Below, in pieces: positions 5,006 through 6,401 of a stretch of DNA of 6,401 nucleotides. The position numbers were made by a program, and so were the translations under genes. The notes under the pieces are model-generated. The model made no database searches, had not been told where the DNA came from, and worked only from the letters and a program-made list of their open reading frames with translations. Each line of letters starts with the position of its first letter. Position 1 is the stretch's first letter. This DNA is from Lachnospiraceae bacterium UBA1066 (GTDB lineage Bacteria; Bacillota; Clostridia; Lachnospirales; Lachnospiraceae), in assembly GCA_002316215.1 (NCBI GenBank), contig DCDB01000295.1:1-6401 (forward strand), read 5' to 3'.

Positions 5006-5013
5006 TAAGGAGG
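5006..5013 (+). promoter_or_regulatory. Ribosome binding site of glnN, with two possible starts
   Basis: TAAGGAGG is a near-perfect Shine-Dalgarno sequence. It is ten bases from the ATG at 5024, rather far, and four bases from an in-frame GTG at 5018, rather near. I prefer the ATG because it is the stronger codon. The difference is two residues. Confidence 0.7.
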
Positions 5014-5023
5014 ACGAGTGATT

Positions 5024-6401
5024 ATGGGTGAACAGGTAAAGGGCAGCTGTGAAATGCCGAAAACGCCGGCGGATATCTTCGGAGAGGATGTTTTTGACGA
5101 CGCTACGATGCTGAAAAGACTTCCCAAGAAAACATATTGGGAACTGAAACGTGTGATGAATGAAGGGGCCGAGCTGGATTCCGAAACGGCTGACGTGATT
5201 GCGCATGAAATGAAGGAATGGGCTATTGAGAAAGGTGCGACGCATTATACCCACTGGTTCCAGCCTCTGACCGGAACGACAGCCGAGAAGCACGATTCCT
5301 TCATTACGGCTCCGATGGAGAACGGCAAGGTGCTGCTGCGCCTGTCCGGAAAAGAGCTGATCAAGGGCGAGCCGGATGCCTCTTCCTTCCCGTCAGGCGG
5401 TCTGCGCGCCACCTTCGAGGCCCGCGGCTATACCATCTGGGACTGCACGTCGCCGGCCTTTGTACGCCATGACGAAAACGGTGCCATTCTTGTTATTCCC
5501 ACCGCTTTTTGTTCTTATACGGGCGAAGCGCTCGACCAGAAGACCCCTCTTTTACGTTCCATGCAGGCCATAAATGAACAGTCGTTACGGCTCCTGCGCC
5601 TCTTCGGCAATACAACCTCTAAGAAGGTTACGCCGTCGGTCGGTCCGGAGCAGGAATATTTTATCATCGACCGCGAAAAATATCTTGCGAGGAAGGATCT
5701 CATTTTCTCGGGACGTACGCTTTTCGGCGCAATGCCTCCTAAGGGCCAGGAACTGGATGACCATTATTTCGGCACAATCCGTCCGAGAATTGCCGAATTC
5801 ATGAAAGACGTCAACACGGAACTCTGGAAGCTGGGCGTTCCGGCGAAGACGCAGCATAACGAGGTGGCTCCGGCCCAGCACGAGCTGGCTCCGATTTACG
5901 GCGAGGCCAATGTTGCCGTCGATCACAACCAGATCGTCATGCAGACCTTAAAACGTGTGGCTTCCCGCCACGGCCTGCGCTGCCTGCTTCATGAGAAGCC
6001 ATTTGACGGCGTCAACGGTTCCGGCAAGCACAATAACTGGTCACTTACGACCGACGACGGCATTAACCTGCTCGATCCCGGCAAAACGCCTCACGAGAAT
6101 ATCCAGTTCCTTCTTGTCCTGGCCTGCATATTAAAAGCAGTCGATACGCACGCGGATCTTCTGCGTGAGTCGGCGGCGGATGTCGGAAACGACCATCGTC
6201 TCGGGGCAAATGAAGCCCCGCCGGCAATCATTTCCGTCTTCCTGGGCGAACAGCTGGAAGACGTCATGAAGCAGCTGATTGAGAGCGGCTCCGCCAAGAG
6301 CTCCCTTACCGGAGGCAAGCTTGAGACCGGCGTCATGTCCTTAAATGATATCGGTAAAGATGCAACCGACCGCAACCGTACGTCGCCGTTTGCATTTACC
6401 G
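5024..6401 (+). CDS. glnN: Type III glutamine synthetase (partial, cut by the window edge)
   Basis: The frame is open for 459 codons from the ATG at 5024 to the window edge without a stop. The product joins glutamate and ammonium to make glutamine using ATP, in the cytoplasm, and is a main route of nitrogen assimilation. Family III signatures are clear and in order: HYTHWFQPLTGTTAEKHDSF (74-93), PSVGPEQEYFIID (204-216), HNEVAPAQHELAPIY (278-292), KPFDGVNGSGKHNNWS (325-340), RLGANEAPPAI (392-402) and DRNRTSPFAF (449-458). These distinguish it from type I GlnA. The family is usually about 700 residues, so roughly the last third lies outside the window. It is divergent from the KaiC-like/PPDK-N gene, with a strong promoter and a leader terminator upstream. 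That suggests attenuation-type control by nitrogen supply, with the signal not determined. The known regulators of clostridial glutamine synthetases include ANTAR-domain antiterminators, whose genes may lie downstream. Confidence 0.97.
   Translation, partial: MGEQVKGSCEMPKTPADIFGEDVFDDATMLKRLPKKTYWELKRVMNEGAELDSETADVIAHEMKEWAIEKGATHYTHWFQPLTGTTAEKHDSFITAPMENGKVLLRLSGKELIKGEPDASSFPSGGLRATFEARGYTIWDCTSPAFVRHDENGAILVIPTAFCSYTGEALDQKTPLLRSMQAINEQSLRLLRLFGNTTSKKVTPSVGPEQEYFIIDREKYLARKDLIFSGRTLFGAMPPKGQELDDHYFGTIRPRIAEFMKDVNTELWKLGVPAKTQHNEVAPAQHELAPIYGEANVAVDHNQIVMQTLKRVASRHGLRCLLHEKPFDGVNGSGKHNNWSLTTDDGINLLDPGKTPHENIQFLLVLACILKAVDTHADLLRESAADVGNDHRLGANEAPPAIISVFLGEQLEDVMKQLIESGSAKSSLTGGKLETGVMSLNDIGKDATDRNRTSPFAFT

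Overview
The window looks like chromosomal DNA from a low-to-mid GC Gram-positive anaerobe of the Clostridia, probably Lachnospiraceae-like. The grounds are strong GGAGG-type ribosome binding sites, good sigma-A style promoters, U-tract terminators, a type III glutamine synthetase, a membrane-anchored YkuD L,D-transpeptidase, and a large KaiC-like/PPDK-N protein of a kind I associate with Clostridia. The lineage is inferred from family content, not from a marker gene.

Layout. Positions 1-221 hold three tandem ~75-bp units, each with an inverted repeat (TACCCGTAA ... TTACGGGTA), upstream of an L,D-transpeptidase gene (290-1729, +). A short convergent gap (1730-1837) carries two copies of the palindrome GGGGACAGTCCCC, and the second copy runs into the next gene. 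A 927-residue gene (1838-4621, -) encodes a protein with a degenerate KaiC-like front half and a PPDK-N type ATP-grasp half, but no phosphohistidine or PEP-binding domain. It should not be read as a working PEP synthase. A 402-bp divergent intergenic region (4622-5023) carries two back-to-back promoters, a 24-bp tandem duplication with a third copy of the palindrome between them, and an intrinsic terminator at the very start of each leader. The window ends inside a type III glutamine synthetase gene (5024 to the edge, +), with 459 of roughly 700 residues present.

How it fits together. The three genes are not an operon. The transpeptidase acts on the cell wall, and glutamine synthetase assimilates ammonium. 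The large middle protein has no established function. The most informative part is the divergent region. Both transcripts would start within a few bases of a terminator hairpin, which suggests that one or both genes are controlled by leader termination and antitermination. In the glnN leader a small hairpin with a six-base loop competes with the terminator, in the manner of ANTAR-type antitermination.

The GGGGAC-N-GTCCCC palindromes bracket the middle gene and supply its last codons. They look like a dispersed REP-like repeat family. No RNA gene, CRISPR array, transposase or prophage gene is visible.
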